From contig JALGPY010000009.1 in assembly GCA_023055425.1 (NCBI GenBank), positions 16,681,775 through 16,745,774 of the forward strand: a stretch of DNA of 64,000 nt. The letters run 5' to 3'. Positions 41,131-52,430 of the stretch are shown piece after piece. The translations under genes and the position numbers were made by a program. This DNA comes from Linanthus parryae (taxonomy: Eukaryota; Streptophyta; Magnoliopsida; Ericales; Polemoniaceae). The stretch's first letter is position 1. Every line of letters starts with the position of its first letter. Below the pieces are notes generated by a model. That model was not told the DNA's origin and ran no database searches. It saw only the letters and a program-made list of their open reading frames with translations.

Positions 41131-41990
41131 CACAACTATCACTTTGAGTAAACAAATAAAAGAAAGTGTATGAAAGATTAAGCTTAAGATTACAATATAT
41201 AGATTATTATACATATAAAAATAAATGTGTCATCACCCAATGTCAAAGAAAAATCTCCTTTCTTTCCACCAAAATATTAAAAATTATCAAGAAAGAAAAA
41301 CTAAAAATACGAATTTTCTTTTTTGATAATGAGAATGTCTTTAATGAAATAAATAGTAAATTCACACAAGTTAGTATCTCTTTGAATAAACAAATAAAAA
41401 ATGTGCATGAAAGAGTAAGCTTCAGATTATAATATGTAGATAATATATAGATTATTATACAAATACAAAATAAGTGTGTCATCACCCAATGTCAAAGGAA
41501 AAAATATGTTTTTTCCACCAAAACATTAAAAAGTATTAAAAAAATAAAGAATACATTTTTTTTGTAATGAGAAGTCATGAATGAAATAAATAGTAAATTC
41601 ACATAAGTTAGTATCTCTTTGCGTAAAATAAAAATAAAAGAATAAACAAAAGATTATAATATATAGATTATTTTACATATAAAAATAATTGTCATCACCC
41701 TAGGCCAAAGAAAAAATCTCTTTAATTTCCACCTAAAGATTAAATGGTATTCAAATTAAAAATGCAGAACTACGCCATCGTTATGCTTTTTTTTTTTTTT
41801 TTTAAATGCTCGTGAAGGTGTAGGCTTAAGATTATGTAAAATAGATATATTACTATACATATATTACTAAATGTTTCATCACCCTAGGTGAAAAGAAAAA
41901 TCTCCGTTCTTACAATCCAAACATTAAAAAATATTAAAAAATAAGAAAAATACAAAGCTAACTATATGATTTTTTAGGAAATGAAAATTT
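41131..41990. repeat. Three to four degenerate units of 190-235 bp inside the Helitron
   Basis: Recurring words are tgaaagattaagcttaagatta, atatatagattattatacat and gtcatcacccaatgtcaaag. Starts are near 41131, 41366, 41600 and 41800, each more diverged. Confidence 0.75.
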
Positions 41991-43772
41991 TGAAATAAAT
42001 AAGAAAGTAAAACTAAATAAAAATTATATAAACCAATGAAATGGAGTTAATTAAGCAAAATTCACAGAATCTCTTTGCACCACGTGCGATATGCTATAAG
42101 CACAATATATGTCATGTTTTTCCTTCACGGGCATATGCGTGCAAGGACCTTCGATTTTGTACGTTTTATTTATTTCTTAACTATATTATAAGGCATAGTG
42201 GTACCGCGCTTATAAAATTATTAGCAATATTGTGCGATGCACAAAATCATTTACGTTGCATGCATCATTTCAAGATGAGTTTATCTGAAGTGTCCCATGT
42301 CGTAGTCAAAATACAAAAAATAAATCATCTCACATCTTTATCACGTCTTTGTGTAACATAACTTTACATGAAGAGATATACGACTTTAAAAAAATCATAC
42401 ATCTCATTTTTTGTCGTAATTCTAACTGAAATTTGAACTTTTCGTTGAAGTTGAAGTTAGTAGAATTGCACTTACCATCAATTTTTGGAGTGATTAAATA
42501 TGTGAAGTTTGTAACTAGCAAGAACTCTTTTTATAGTATAGTAAAATAATTTACCTTGACACTCCTCTATTTCAGTTTCAGACATAAAGTAATTTATATT
42601 TCTAATCTTCTATGTTTTGTAGACAGAAATAGGAGTTTTTTTTCATTGTTTTCTATCATTCATACAGTAACAGAATACATTACAAGTTGTACATAACTAT
42701 GGAATTAATAAATTTTCAATTACCCCTAAGCTTTCTATAAATTTTCTTTTCATTAAAAGTTATGTTGTTAGAAAGCTTATTATTGACAAGTTCGGCGCAT
42801 CATCTGAGATGACTACAGTATTTTAATGCGGCATGTTAAGATATCTAATAGAAAACATTCGGGAGACAGGTAGACACTTCTTTCGTGGCTACGCGTGTTG
42901 ATGGGTTGAAAGTGGTGATATCATATTACATGTGAACGTTTACTGACTTAACATGAATATCACTTCTTTAGAGGGATAAAACTAAGAATCATGTCGTTTA
43001 TCCTAAATTATTATAATAGATACTTTGAACCTTCAAGTACAATACATATAAGGTATAATCATTACATTAAAAGATCCCCATAATATCTCTTTAGGACATG
43101 ATTATATTGTTTTATAACAACCAATCTTTATGAATTAGTTATGATTTTATAGAGTAAAAAAATTAAATTGTCCGGCATTAGACTTCTCATCAAGGATATA
43201 CCTCTTTGAATTCATTTTTTATCCCAATAAATATGACACTTCGTTCACAGTCATTTTCTCCACATGGACTATATATTTTAGTGCCACATACTTTACAGAG
43301 TGAAGTATAAAATTACAATTAACACAATAAACCCTTCCCCTTTGCACTATTTTATTCGCGTTTTAGATTTTTTTCAAGAGTTATGATCAATTGCTACTCT
43401 AAGACTATGAGATTCTCTATTCAAACGAATTACTTGTACTTTAATTTTGTGCTTCTACGTCAAATCTCTAGAACTAACAGAATGTGAACTTTTACCATAC
43501 ATTTCTATCAGAAGCCTGCACCATTTGGTGCGGGGTACTGAATAGTATCATTAAAATTTGAATCCCACATTGACATATATGCTTCAGAAAAATGCAAATA
43601 GTATAGATTTTGGTATATATAGTTAATTATTTTACCAGTATAATTTATTATAAAAAGAATATTTCATGAACCTAAGTAACATATCTCTCGAGATTCAAAA
43701 AATACTATTTTTCTATAAAATGAAACTACAGTTACGTGCGCATCCCGCGCCATGGCGCGGGGTTAAGACTAG

Positions 43773-43896
43773 TAATAATAAAACTAACTCCCAAATAATA
43801 AAAACTAATACCCAACACTTATAATAATATTATATTAACACCCAATAGTTATAGTAATATCATAAAATACCCATATCCACAAAACGGGGTATTTCA
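43773..43896 (-). repeat. Element E 3' LTR, segment 3 (terminus)
   Basis: It ends ...ggggtatttca at 43896, matching ...gaggtatttca at 48073. Confidence 0.9.
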
Positions 43897-43897
43897 T

Positions 43898-43911
43898 CTT
43901 TCCCCCCTTAA
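43898..43911 (-). other. Element E polypurine tract
   Basis: The minus strand reads TTTAAGGGGGGAAAGA just before the LTR. A very similar block (TTTAAGGGGGGAAGGA) stands about 205 bp away at 44107-44122. Confidence 0.75.
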
Positions 43912-44534
43912 AGAGAGCTTCGTCCTCGAAGCTTGAACCAACTTCTCAACACCTTTTAAGGTATGAGTCTCCACTCTAAGGTATAGTCACTAAATGCAAA
44001 TCTAAGGTTATGCATGATGGGCAATATTCTATAAGGGTGCTAAAATAACTTGCTTCTACAATGACGTGCTTCAAAACTGATGCTTTAAAACCGAAGGATT
44101 ACATCCTTCCCCCCTTAAAGATGTGACGTCCTCGGAACTCTAAATATCTCGTCAAAAAAAGTGAGGACACTTCGTCCTCATATCATCCCTCACTTCATAT
44201 GTTGCCTCTCTTGGGAGGTGATTTGTCTATAAGACCTTTACAATATTAACACTCATTTTACACGTGCCCCTTCTCAAGGTATCTGGTATCTTAACATGGA
44301 TATTACTTCAATGAAAAGAGAAACTCCAATATTCTTTGATAGACTATTTTCACTAAAATTCCAAAAAGAATTCCACTTTTCGTAAAAACTTGAAGGTAGG
44401 TTCTAAAACAATTTCTAATATTCGAAGAAAACAAAAGACACAATTCTCAAAAATGCTTTCTAGGCGAGGGTGGGCGGAAAACTACTATTTCCATGCTAAC
44501 TCTTTAATCTATCACTTCTCTTGGGTCCTGATAA
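43912..44534 (-). other. Element E non-coding 3' region
   Basis: About 620 bp lie between gag and the purine tract. Apart from a second purine tract and repeated gaggacgaag words I see no coding remnant of protease, RT or integrase. Confidence 0.65.
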
Positions 44535-45635
44535 TCACCGCAATCCGCGCAACATTCCCATTTTGTGTTGTGGTTGCTGCTGTACTAGCTCTCCCTTGTT
44601 GTTGTTGGCATTAGCTGGAGCGTTGTTGGTTCCCCAACTTCGTTGGTACACCTGCTTGTTCCCATTGGACCGTGAACGGCACTCAAAAGCACGATGTCCC
44701 TTCTTGCCACAATTGTTGCAAGTGACTACGTTTCCTACGGAATCCACTCCGGGATGGGCCTGATGGCACCGCTTGCAATAGTAACGGATAGGAGGTTCAC
44801 CTCCATTGTTCTGCTTGTTTCCACGGTATTGACTCTGGTTACTTCCTCCATTGTCCGACTTGAACTGCTTGTCCTGTCCACCATGGTTGTATCTACCTTG
44901 GTTGTTACCATTGCTCCCAGCATTATCACCCTCGCGCTTTCCACGGTTCTCATCTTGCGCCTCTTGGATGCGCCAAACAGCTGCAGATCTATCATACGTC
45001 TCTTGAAGAGTGTCATATGTTCTGTACATTAATTCTTTCTGCAGATGGAGTTGCAGACCTGACATGAACTTCCTAACCTTTGTTGCCTCATTAGGCATTA
45101 GGTGACCTAAGAATCGGGCTAACTACATGAAATTCTTGAAGTATTCTGTCACGTAATCACTTTCCTCCTTCAAGTTCACAAACTCTATGTACTTCTGATC
45201 CTGAATGTGAGATGGATAGAAGCGAGTGCGAAGAGAAGTCTGAAGTGCTTCCCAATTGAAGTTGGGTTGAGCCAAGAAAACTTGACGCGAGTTCCTCCAC
45301 CAGATGTTTGCCTTGTTCTTAAGGTAGAACGCCGCGCACACTACCTTGCGGTTGTCAGGGCATTCAACTAATTCAAGGATTTTGTCCATCTCATCGATCC
45401 AATCTTCTAGTTCCACTGGATCCTCATCGCCGGTGAAATTTCCAAGCTTAATGTCAGACACCTTCTTTTCCCAGTTGGTTGTGTTATGCTCCCCATTGTT
45501 CATATTCTGCGCCATTTGAGTGAATTGGGCAAAGAACTGCTCCATGCCGTTATTGTTGTTGTCGTTGTTGTTTGGTGCTGCCATTGGAACATGGCTACTT
45601 CTCATGGTGTTGTATTGGTGTGGTCTATCAGCCAT
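44535..45635 (-). pseudogene. gag: Element E gag (capsid and zinc knuckle) with one stop
   Basis: The ATG at 45635 (MADRPHQYNTMRSS) opens a frame of about 367 codons. It starts with an Asn-rich segment, then the Gag capsid domain (DEDPVELEDWIDEMDKIL, then ANIWWRN), and after a TAG at 45123-45125 continues in the same frame (MPNEATKVRKFMSGL) to a Gln/Gly/Asn-rich part and a CNNCGKKGHRAFEC zinc knuckle (about 44670-44712). The stop falls in the middle of capsid and looks like a simple point mutation. Gag alone could assemble particles only if other proteins were supplied. The wording is nearest to chromovirus (Tekay-like) Gag, but I am not certain. Confidence 0.82.
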
Positions 45636-45912
45636 AATCCTACACTATAACATATTGTATCATTCATATGGTTCCCTAAGGTACAATAAAATAAAGTATA
45701 TGGCATATAATAAGCAATTAAGCAAGTAATATAACACATTGATCATCAAACAATTAGTTTCACATGCATTTGCACACAAGCCTAATTTCTAAAGACATAA
45801 CAGCCCTATCCAAGACTACCCAAATTTCCAACGGCTTGTCAAATTTTAAATTCTTTCCCTATGTCCATTTTAAATTTCCCTACAGGTTTTAGATTTCCCT
45901 TTGGATAACCAC

Positions 45913-45924
45913 GCTCTGATACCA
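45913..45924 (-). other. Element E primer binding site, tRNA-iMet type
   Basis: The minus strand reads TGGTATCAGAGC, 2 nt inside the 5' LTR. Confidence 0.9.
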
Positions 45925-45926
45925 AC

Positions 45927-48073
45927 TGTAAAACCCCCAAATGGCCCAAGCCGGAAGCCCGGGGATGTCACTTCGTACCCGAGATTCAACCCGGATACAA
46001 GGAGATTTTATAACAGAAAATCCAAACAAAATCCTTAAAATAAATAATTAAAACTTTGAAACTTGTCTCGCCACAAACATGGGCATTATTCCAATCTAGA
46101 GATTCTCTAAGTCTAACTGAAGTTCTAAAGTAAATAAATGTGTTCTACTAAACTTTTCATATGTATGTTGAGTCGCGCTCCCATTACTCCAAGCTTCCAC
46201 CTAAACCAGTGGTGCAGAAATAAAAAGAAACACCACAGTTTCAAAAGTCAGCGGAAAATACTAAGTAAGCAACACCCAGACATGTAAACATATTATGAAG
46301 CAGTTTAAAAATGACACATGAATTTGAAGAGAGAATTCGAGTAAGAGTATAAGTATGAAATAAGAGTTTTTCCTTTTTTGCATTTCTCGTGGGGAAACAT
46401 TCCCAAACTCTTCCTCATTTGTCCAATCGGGACTTTCAATTCTCAATCATAAAGGTCCGTCATTCAGAAAACATATATTACCATGTTGACACGGGGATAA
46501 ATCAAGTCACACAACGAGGTGCGAACTAATACCACACTCACAAGACCATAAGTGTCGACACCCCCATAAGACTTCGTGCGGTCAGAGGAGTAAGTACGAG
46601 GAGCAACCCGGGGCTTGTGGCGGCCGAGCAACCAAATAAAAGTGGTTTGAGTGAACTTAGTCACAACAACCGATCCAATAATAATAAAGTGTTCCACGGT
46701 ACAACTCTTTCACTTTACGTTATTACGTCTTATTAATCATGTGATAGTTGTGATAGAATCACCTTTATAAAATCAGTAAACTTTCTCAAATAAACAATTC
46801 AAGTAGATATTCAAATTTTTAGATAAATAATCACAAAAGCAGTTTAGAAACGAAAGAAGGTATGGGCGCTAGGCCTGGCATGTTTACTTACCTCAAACAA
46901 ATAGCAATCACAGCGAACTAGTCGTAGTATTCGACGTAACCTTCGTTAGAGAACTCGTTGCCTACAATTAGATAATATTCTAATTAAAACATAATACTAA
47001 AACAATTGGACAATTACTACTTAAGTTCCTAGGTCATCCCTTTTAATCCATAACCCAAACACAACCAACACACTACCCAAAACTCCCTTAATTCATTGTG
47101 CTCATAACCTAACATAAGTCGACTAATTTATTAATCTACCTTCCTAAACAGATCATGGCTGAAAAGTGGTCTCATTAGATCCGAAACATTCTGAAAAATA
47201 AGTTTAGCCTCAAACGGATCCGAATTTCGATTTCCGAGTTAAAAGATAAGCTTGTTTTAACTTTCCAATCTCACTCATAATACCCATACGGGAAACATGT
47301 ATTTTGCCACAAAATACCCTTAAACACATCTAGGGTTTGGTAAAGAGAAAGAAGATTACAATAAAATATTGGTTTAAGAATTACCGCAAAGAATCAAAAG
47401 AAAGGAGACGGCGCACGGTGGCGGCTGCGTCGGTGTGAGGCGGCGGCGGCTAGGGCACGGCAGCGGCGGACGGGTAGGAGAGAGAGAGAGAGCTTTGAGA
47501 GCTCTTTGATTTGATGTGGAACAAAATTATGAGATGGAGGTGGGTTTATATAGGCTTTGAGTGTAAGAGTTTAAGGAAAACTAGGATTGTTTCCAAGTTG
47601 TCCTAGATCTTGAATTGGGACACTAATATGGACAAATTAGGTTTCTTGTTGCTAAAGTTTAGGTCTTTGACCAATTAATACCTAATTATGATTTAGTTTG
47701 ATTCAAACAAGGAAACAAAATCAAAGAAAGAGAAAGAGAGAGATTCGGCCATTCATGGCAAAAAATTTGGTCATGAGAGAAAAAATTAGGAAGAGAGATT
47801 TTTGGCCATGCAAGGAAAAGATGATAAAGTTTTGTCCTAAAGACAATTTCCCCCCCAAGGTTCTAGTTAAAAGACAAACACAACCCCCTAATTAAATTAA
47901 AAGGCACTAAATAATTTAAGTAAAAGACAAAAAACTCCCAAGCCTTTAATAATAATAAAACTAACTCCCAAATAATAAAATTTAATACCCAACACTTATA
48001 ATAATATTATATTAACACCCAATAGTTATAGTAATATCATAAAATACCCGTATCCACAAAACGAGGTATTTCA
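45927..48073 (-). repeat. Element E 5' LTR (2147 bp, uninterrupted)
   Basis: It serves as the intact reference for the broken 3' LTR. It holds the empty Helitron site (47949/47950) and the empty element B site (around 46865-46869). The first bases read tgtaaaaccccc, one change from the other copy. ORFs within it are not genes. Confidence 0.92.
47545..47552 (-). promoter_or_regulatory. Probable TATA box, E 5' LTR
   Basis: It is the same CTATATAAAC as at 39998-40005. Confidence 0.6.
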
Positions 48074-48078
48074 TAAAT
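48074..48078. repeat. Target-site duplication of element E, right copy (taaat)
   Basis: It matches 13938-13942. LINE coding resumes here. Confidence 0.92.
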
Positions 48079-48446
48079 TGTTGCCAGACACCCTCTCTTA
48101 GATCAAAATTAGGATTTCCATACACTAAACCAATAAACCAGGGAGGGTGATTCTGATTACCATCTTTAATTTCTAAAAGAATTAAATTTTCTGAAGACCA
48201 TTTAACAAAACTAAAAAGGATGGATGAATGCCATGGACACCATTATCCACCACTAGATCTAATAGGGTCAACAAAACAGTTTCCCTCAAACCCAAGTTTT
48301 CTAAATTTTCTTTGAATAAAGGACGACTTATGTTTGGTCTCAGCTAGGAAAATGAGAGCCAGTTTATATTTTTGGGTCAGGGCAAAAACTTCACGAATTG
48401 CAGAGCCCTGACCCAACCCTCTGCAATTCCATCTTAGAAGATTCAT
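48079..48446 (-). pseudogene. LINE ORF2 start: N-terminal endonuclease
   Basis: MNLLRWNCRGLGQ at the start is the classical beginning of plant L1 endonuclease (the Asn of the active site), followed by LIFLAETKHK with the catalytic Glu. A stop after SSGG near 48243 and a loss of the expected following residues mark decay. The frame then reads LVYGNPNF and VWQQF up to the insertion site. Confidence 0.85.
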
Positions 48447-48490
48447 GGCTCTCTTGGGCGTTGTTCTGGGACAACCTCCTTAAACCCAAA

Positions 48491-50410
48491 TTACATTTTT
48501 TTTGAGACATGCAGAGACATTGAAGAAACATAATTAAACAATTTTAAACGTTTTTTAAATTTCAATTTGAAGAAATTATTAGAACATGGATTGAAATTAA
48601 ACAAGTTAATTAAAGAACATAAATCATGGTTATCTTTCTGAACCTCTTGCCTGGTTTTTACTTTTTGTTTCTTAACCTTCCCCTTATGATCAGTAGAATG
48701 ATACACAAAGGAATCTCTCCTTTTTATTGCTTTCTTGATGGATGGGATCTGCACTGCATTTGATCTTGGAAGAGGCTTTTCCTTTCCTTTTCCTACTTCT
48801 TGCTTTGAAACCTTTCTCTGTTCCTTTTCCATCCCTCTCTTAGTCTCTCCTCTCTTTCCTCTAATCATATTGGGCACTGAAGGACCACTTTCTTTGAGAA
48901 GTTTGTCAATATTAACCATGTCCTGGTTTCTTTGAGTAATTTCAAGGCCAGCTTCTGAGGTAAGCGATGGTGAGAACTCAGGGGATTTTATTGAGAAACC
49001 TGAGTGATGAAGCATCTTGTAGGTGGTTGGGAGTTGCCTCATCTGGGTATGATTTGGTTGTAGTTGTGGGAGGGTAGGTCAAGAGAGAGGTTGAGGAGGA
49101 AGATTTTGGAAACTTAATCCTTGCGGCTGAAAGTTGGCTTTTATAGTGTTGATTGGTGGAAGGTTCTTTAATTCTTGAATCAAAGAGTCGCCAGACTCAA
49201 AACCCCCAAACACGCATCTCCTGATTGATGGCTCAGGAGACAAAGAGGTATTAAAAGTGGACGGCTGTGATGGTTGAGAAAAGGTTGCATTCAAAGCATA
49301 ATCCACTGCACATGCATGCATTGCAAGAGGAAACGAAACAGGTTGCGGTGGAATTCGAAATGATTGGGATTGATTCATTAATTTCGGAACATCCAGAGGA
49401 TTTTCAACAATAAAAGATCGACCAGCATCCAAGTTAGGAGTTTTGGAGGCATTGGGGTGAAGGGAACACGATGGAAGAGTGATTTTTTTTGCAGAATCAC
49501 TTGATGATGCAGAGTGTTCAAAGGGTTGAGGGTTCATTTGGAGGGGGGTGGGGGCTTGTTTGGGATCTTGAAGGGTAGGGACATCATGAAAAGAGTAATC
49601 AGGGATAAAACTAGTATCAAGCTTCATCGTGCAAAAGGGCCCATGCTTGGAGTGAAATTTGAGCAAGTGGATGAACATTTTACGTTGAGGATTAACATGA
49701 AAGGGGTATGAAGAAAGATAATGGGACTGCAAGTACCTTGATTCCAAACCTTCCAAAACTTCCACCAGGTTAGTATTGCAATACCTATTATCATGCCCAA
49801 TGCACTCACAACGGTAACATACTTTGAAAATTCTTTCATAGCTGAAAAAGACCCATTTTTTTCTCTTCTTCTCCAGGGACATTAACGTAGGCACCTGGAA
49901 CCAAAGCATGATCAAGGGAAATCCTGGTTTTGATTTTTAGCCCTTGCATGTTTCACACTCTCTCAAAATACCAATCAACAACAATTAAATCCCTTGCAAG
50001 ATTTCCCAATTTTTCTGTTGCTTCAAACTCAAAACCTCCAAGATAATTATTTGAAACTTGAAACCAAAGGTCTGCCGTTGAAAAATCTATTTTCGAGAGT
50101 GCTTGATTATTCTTACTTTCTTTAAAAACTAGTGAAAGTCCATGCATAGAAATAAGCGATTCCGTAAGGAAACATTGTTAGTGTTTGGGATTTTGAAAGT
50201 GAAAAATATAGAAATCACCCTTTTTTCAATCCAAACCGAGCCAAAAGTTTTCCAGGCCTTACTAATGGCTTTTTGCATGAAAATCGGAGAAAACGAAGTC
50301 TTCCCCAAAAACTTTGCAACCAAAGAGTCTTTAAGAATCTCTATAAAAGTATAAACTCTTGTAGGATTCAAAGACAACACATAACCCCTCTCATCTAACC
50401 TTTCCTCCAT
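48491..50410 (-). pseudogene. LINE ORF1 (RNA-binding, CCHC type)
   Basis: Fragments are 50410-50129 (MEERLDERGYVLSLNPTRV, capsid-like N-terminal domain of the type called DUF4283), 50147-49953, 49915-49079 with the zinc knuckle CYRCECIGHDNRYC near 49805, and 49042-48491, a basic tail. At least three breaks separate them. The protein would coat LINE RNA. The spacing to ORF2 (48446) is about 45 bp. Confidence 0.75.
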
Positions 50411-50950
50411 GGAATCATTGGAAGAGGGACTGTGGGTATCAAATTGAATTTTTTTGACATTTTAGAACATAAACGAGAAGGGGTAGAAATTAAAGAATAG
50501 GGTGGAGATTGGGAAAGGAAATTGGAATGCATTCCGAAGGAAATGCAGACGAAGAGATTGAAAGGTGGACGAAATATGCAATGAAGATTCAGAGAAGATT
50601 TGATTATTAATTAAAAAAGTAAAGAAAATCACAAGAAATAACAATAAGCCAATGGATGTAAAGGTAATGATGAAAATGTGGGGGTAAGAGTGAAATAATG
50701 GGAAAGAAGGCAATTTCAAGACATGCATATGATGGGTTACTAGGCAGTAGGGTGGTGGTGGTGTAGAGATTCAAGAAGATGGAGAAGGTGAAGAGATAAT
50801 TTGATCTAAATTATCAAATTAAGATCGGTGAATTAGAAAGAGAAGGAAGAAGGATTAGGCTTTTTCAGTGAAGCCGTGAGCAGGGAAGATTGCGGCTCGA
50901 AGAGCATTGGGAGAGGCTCCAAGGAGAGAGAGCAATTTCCTTGTAGGGAG

Positions 50951-51580
50951 TATCTTGTATCTCACACAAAATTATCAGTACCTTCTATTATTTTCAAATA
51001 ATACATATTTTGATTTACCATTAGATTAGAAGAGTATTTAATCTTTTTTTCTTTGAACGAAATCAAATTAAAATATATTTAATAAAACCATTTCAATTAA
51101 TTAATTAAAAAAAGAAAACCATTTCAAGAAAATATAAAAATACTTGCCGATGCCAGGAATCAACCCCAATAAGGTAATAGCTTTTCACAATTATTTCGTG
51201 ATACATCATCTTCATCACAATTTGAAAGAGTTGAAATAAATTGTGATGAAACTTGTTGTAGGGGCATAAGTACTTAGCTGTCTTCAAGAAATCGGCACAT
51301 GCAGAGTGTAACAAGGTCCCCTCCCCAATTATAACTGCAGGAACCGAAGAGTGGAGCCCTCTGCCGGCGAGTTTTATGAAGATAAATTGCGATGGTGAAA
51401 CTTCAGTAGAAGATTGAAAAACTGAGGTTGGAGTGGCCATCGGAGAGTCCCGTGGAGAATTCATAGCCGGAAAAGCTATGTAGTTGTTATTCACCAAGTC
51501 GACGATTTAAACATAAATCGTAGCGTAACGGGAAGGTCTTCATCTGCCTTGAGTATGGGCTTCTGAAAATTGTTCGATAG
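50951..51580. other. Unassigned 630 bp
   Basis: AT-rich sequence contains one minus-strand ORF of 130 codons (51497-51105) with a Ser/Thr-rich start and a hydrophobic C-terminal half. I recognise no family. It may be a relic of an older element or of a gene. Confidence 0.3.
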
Positions 51581-52084
51581 TGTCATGATCCCTCTGTTTT
51601 TATGTCTTATTTTTCCAGAAATCAGCCAAACTTCCGCCAATTTACAAAATTAGAAGTTCCGGTGACCAAATTACCTCACCGACGGCGCTATTAGTAAGAA
51701 ACGCTGTCGTCCTACTTAATTGGAATTATACGACATTTTTACCGCGTAGTATTGGGTGAGGGGAAAAGTTAGTCACGGGTTGTCCCGGCTGGCAGGGATA
51801 GATTGGTCTTTTTCCTTTGTTAAATTAGTTTAAGAGAGAGCCAGCTCTCTCATCTGAGGGTTAATGAAAATTATCTGCAATTTTTATGATTCGTTTTCTC
51901 TCTCTTTGAAATTTAAATTCAATTGTTCCTTTCGTTCATCTCCGTTTGATTCATCTAAATCAGAGCTCGGATTTGTATTCTACTCTTTGTTGCGAGTAGA
52001 CCAAGTATCTATTTCACTAGTTTTGGTGAATTCCTCTGGCGATTCCATCGGTGATGGTGGTTGGATAATTTGAGCTCCTGATAG

Positions 52085-52096
52085 TGGTATCAGAGC
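52085..52096 (+). other. Element F primer binding site, tRNA-iMet type
   Basis: TGGTATCAGAGC stands next to the LTR end. Confidence 0.85.
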
Positions 52097-52114
52097 CCGA
52101 TCGACAACCTTAAG

Positions 52115-52430
52115 GATGGTAAGGGTTGACGAATTAAACTCTCGCTTGCATAAGACTAATTCAGTGATTTAAGGGGATGGGTTTGATCCAAGAAGAAATG
52201 AAGGAACCCTTCAATGACAGAATCACCAGCATGGAGGGAAGAATGGACGAACTCCTCCACCTCATCCCTCAATCGCTGAAGGATAAAGGCAAAGAGACGA
52301 TGCACGGAGGAGATTCACGGAGAGAAGAGGAATTCAGTTCTTCATGCAGAACCCTTACAGCCCTTTCTCAAATGGGTTCATTCTAGCAAACTCAAAACCC
52401 TAACCCTCCTATCAGCATTCACCATCGACT
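52115..52430 (+). pseudogene. Element F gag N-terminal fragment
   Basis: A short frame from 52115 ends early at a TAA near 52169. The frame 52177-52386 continues with an acidic, helical sequence (RMDELLHLIPQSLKDKGKE) typical of the very start of chromovirus Gag. Nothing of capsid is present. Confidence 0.5.

Larger units (their letters stand above)
40416..43772 (+). mobile_element. Non-autonomous Helitron (3357 bp)
   Basis: It begins TCTATACTTATATAAAAGC, a typical plant Helitron 5' end. It finishes with a GC-rich hairpin (CCGCGCC-AT-GGCGCGG, 43745-43760) followed 8 nt later by CTAG (CTRR rule). It sits between A and T with no target duplication. The other LTR of element E keeps the empty site at 47949/47950 (cctttaa|taataataaaac). 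There is no Rep/helicase ORF and no recognisable captured gene. The interior is AT-rich with tandem repeats. Its own 5' end also has a perfect GGAGAAG/CTTCTCC hairpin at 40444-40460. Confidence 0.93.
13943..48073 (-). mobile_element. Element E: gag-only gypsy retrotransposon carrying all nested insertions
   Basis: After subtracting nested DNA, E is about 6.3 kb: two LTRs of 2146-2147 bp and a 2030 bp interior (43897-45926). It reads on the minus strand. The 5' LTR is 45927-48073, the tRNA-iMet PBS is 45913-45924, gag is 45635-44535, the purine tract is near 43898-43911, and the 3' LTR is broken into 13943-14882, 39334-40415 and 43773-43896. There is no protease, RT or integrase. It fits the terminal-repeat-with-gag type of non-autonomous element. 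The LTRs differ at roughly 7% of positions in the first 108 bp that I compared, so it is older than A or R. Confidence 0.88.
48079..50950 (-). mobile_element. LINE (L1-type), 5' part
   Basis: In element orientation it has a leader from about 50950, ORF1 from 50410 to 48491, and ORF2 starting at 48446 with an endonuclease that breaks off at 48079 and resumes at 13937. The leader's first bases are GC-rich compared with the flank. No poly-A tail can be seen because the 3' end (past 13000) is missing. It is the oldest frame of the nested block. Confidence 0.78.

Noticed and set aside
42041..42361. A captured gene in the Helitron
   Set aside because: It is a 106-codon ORF without recognisable motif in AT-rich sequence, with no exon-like features.
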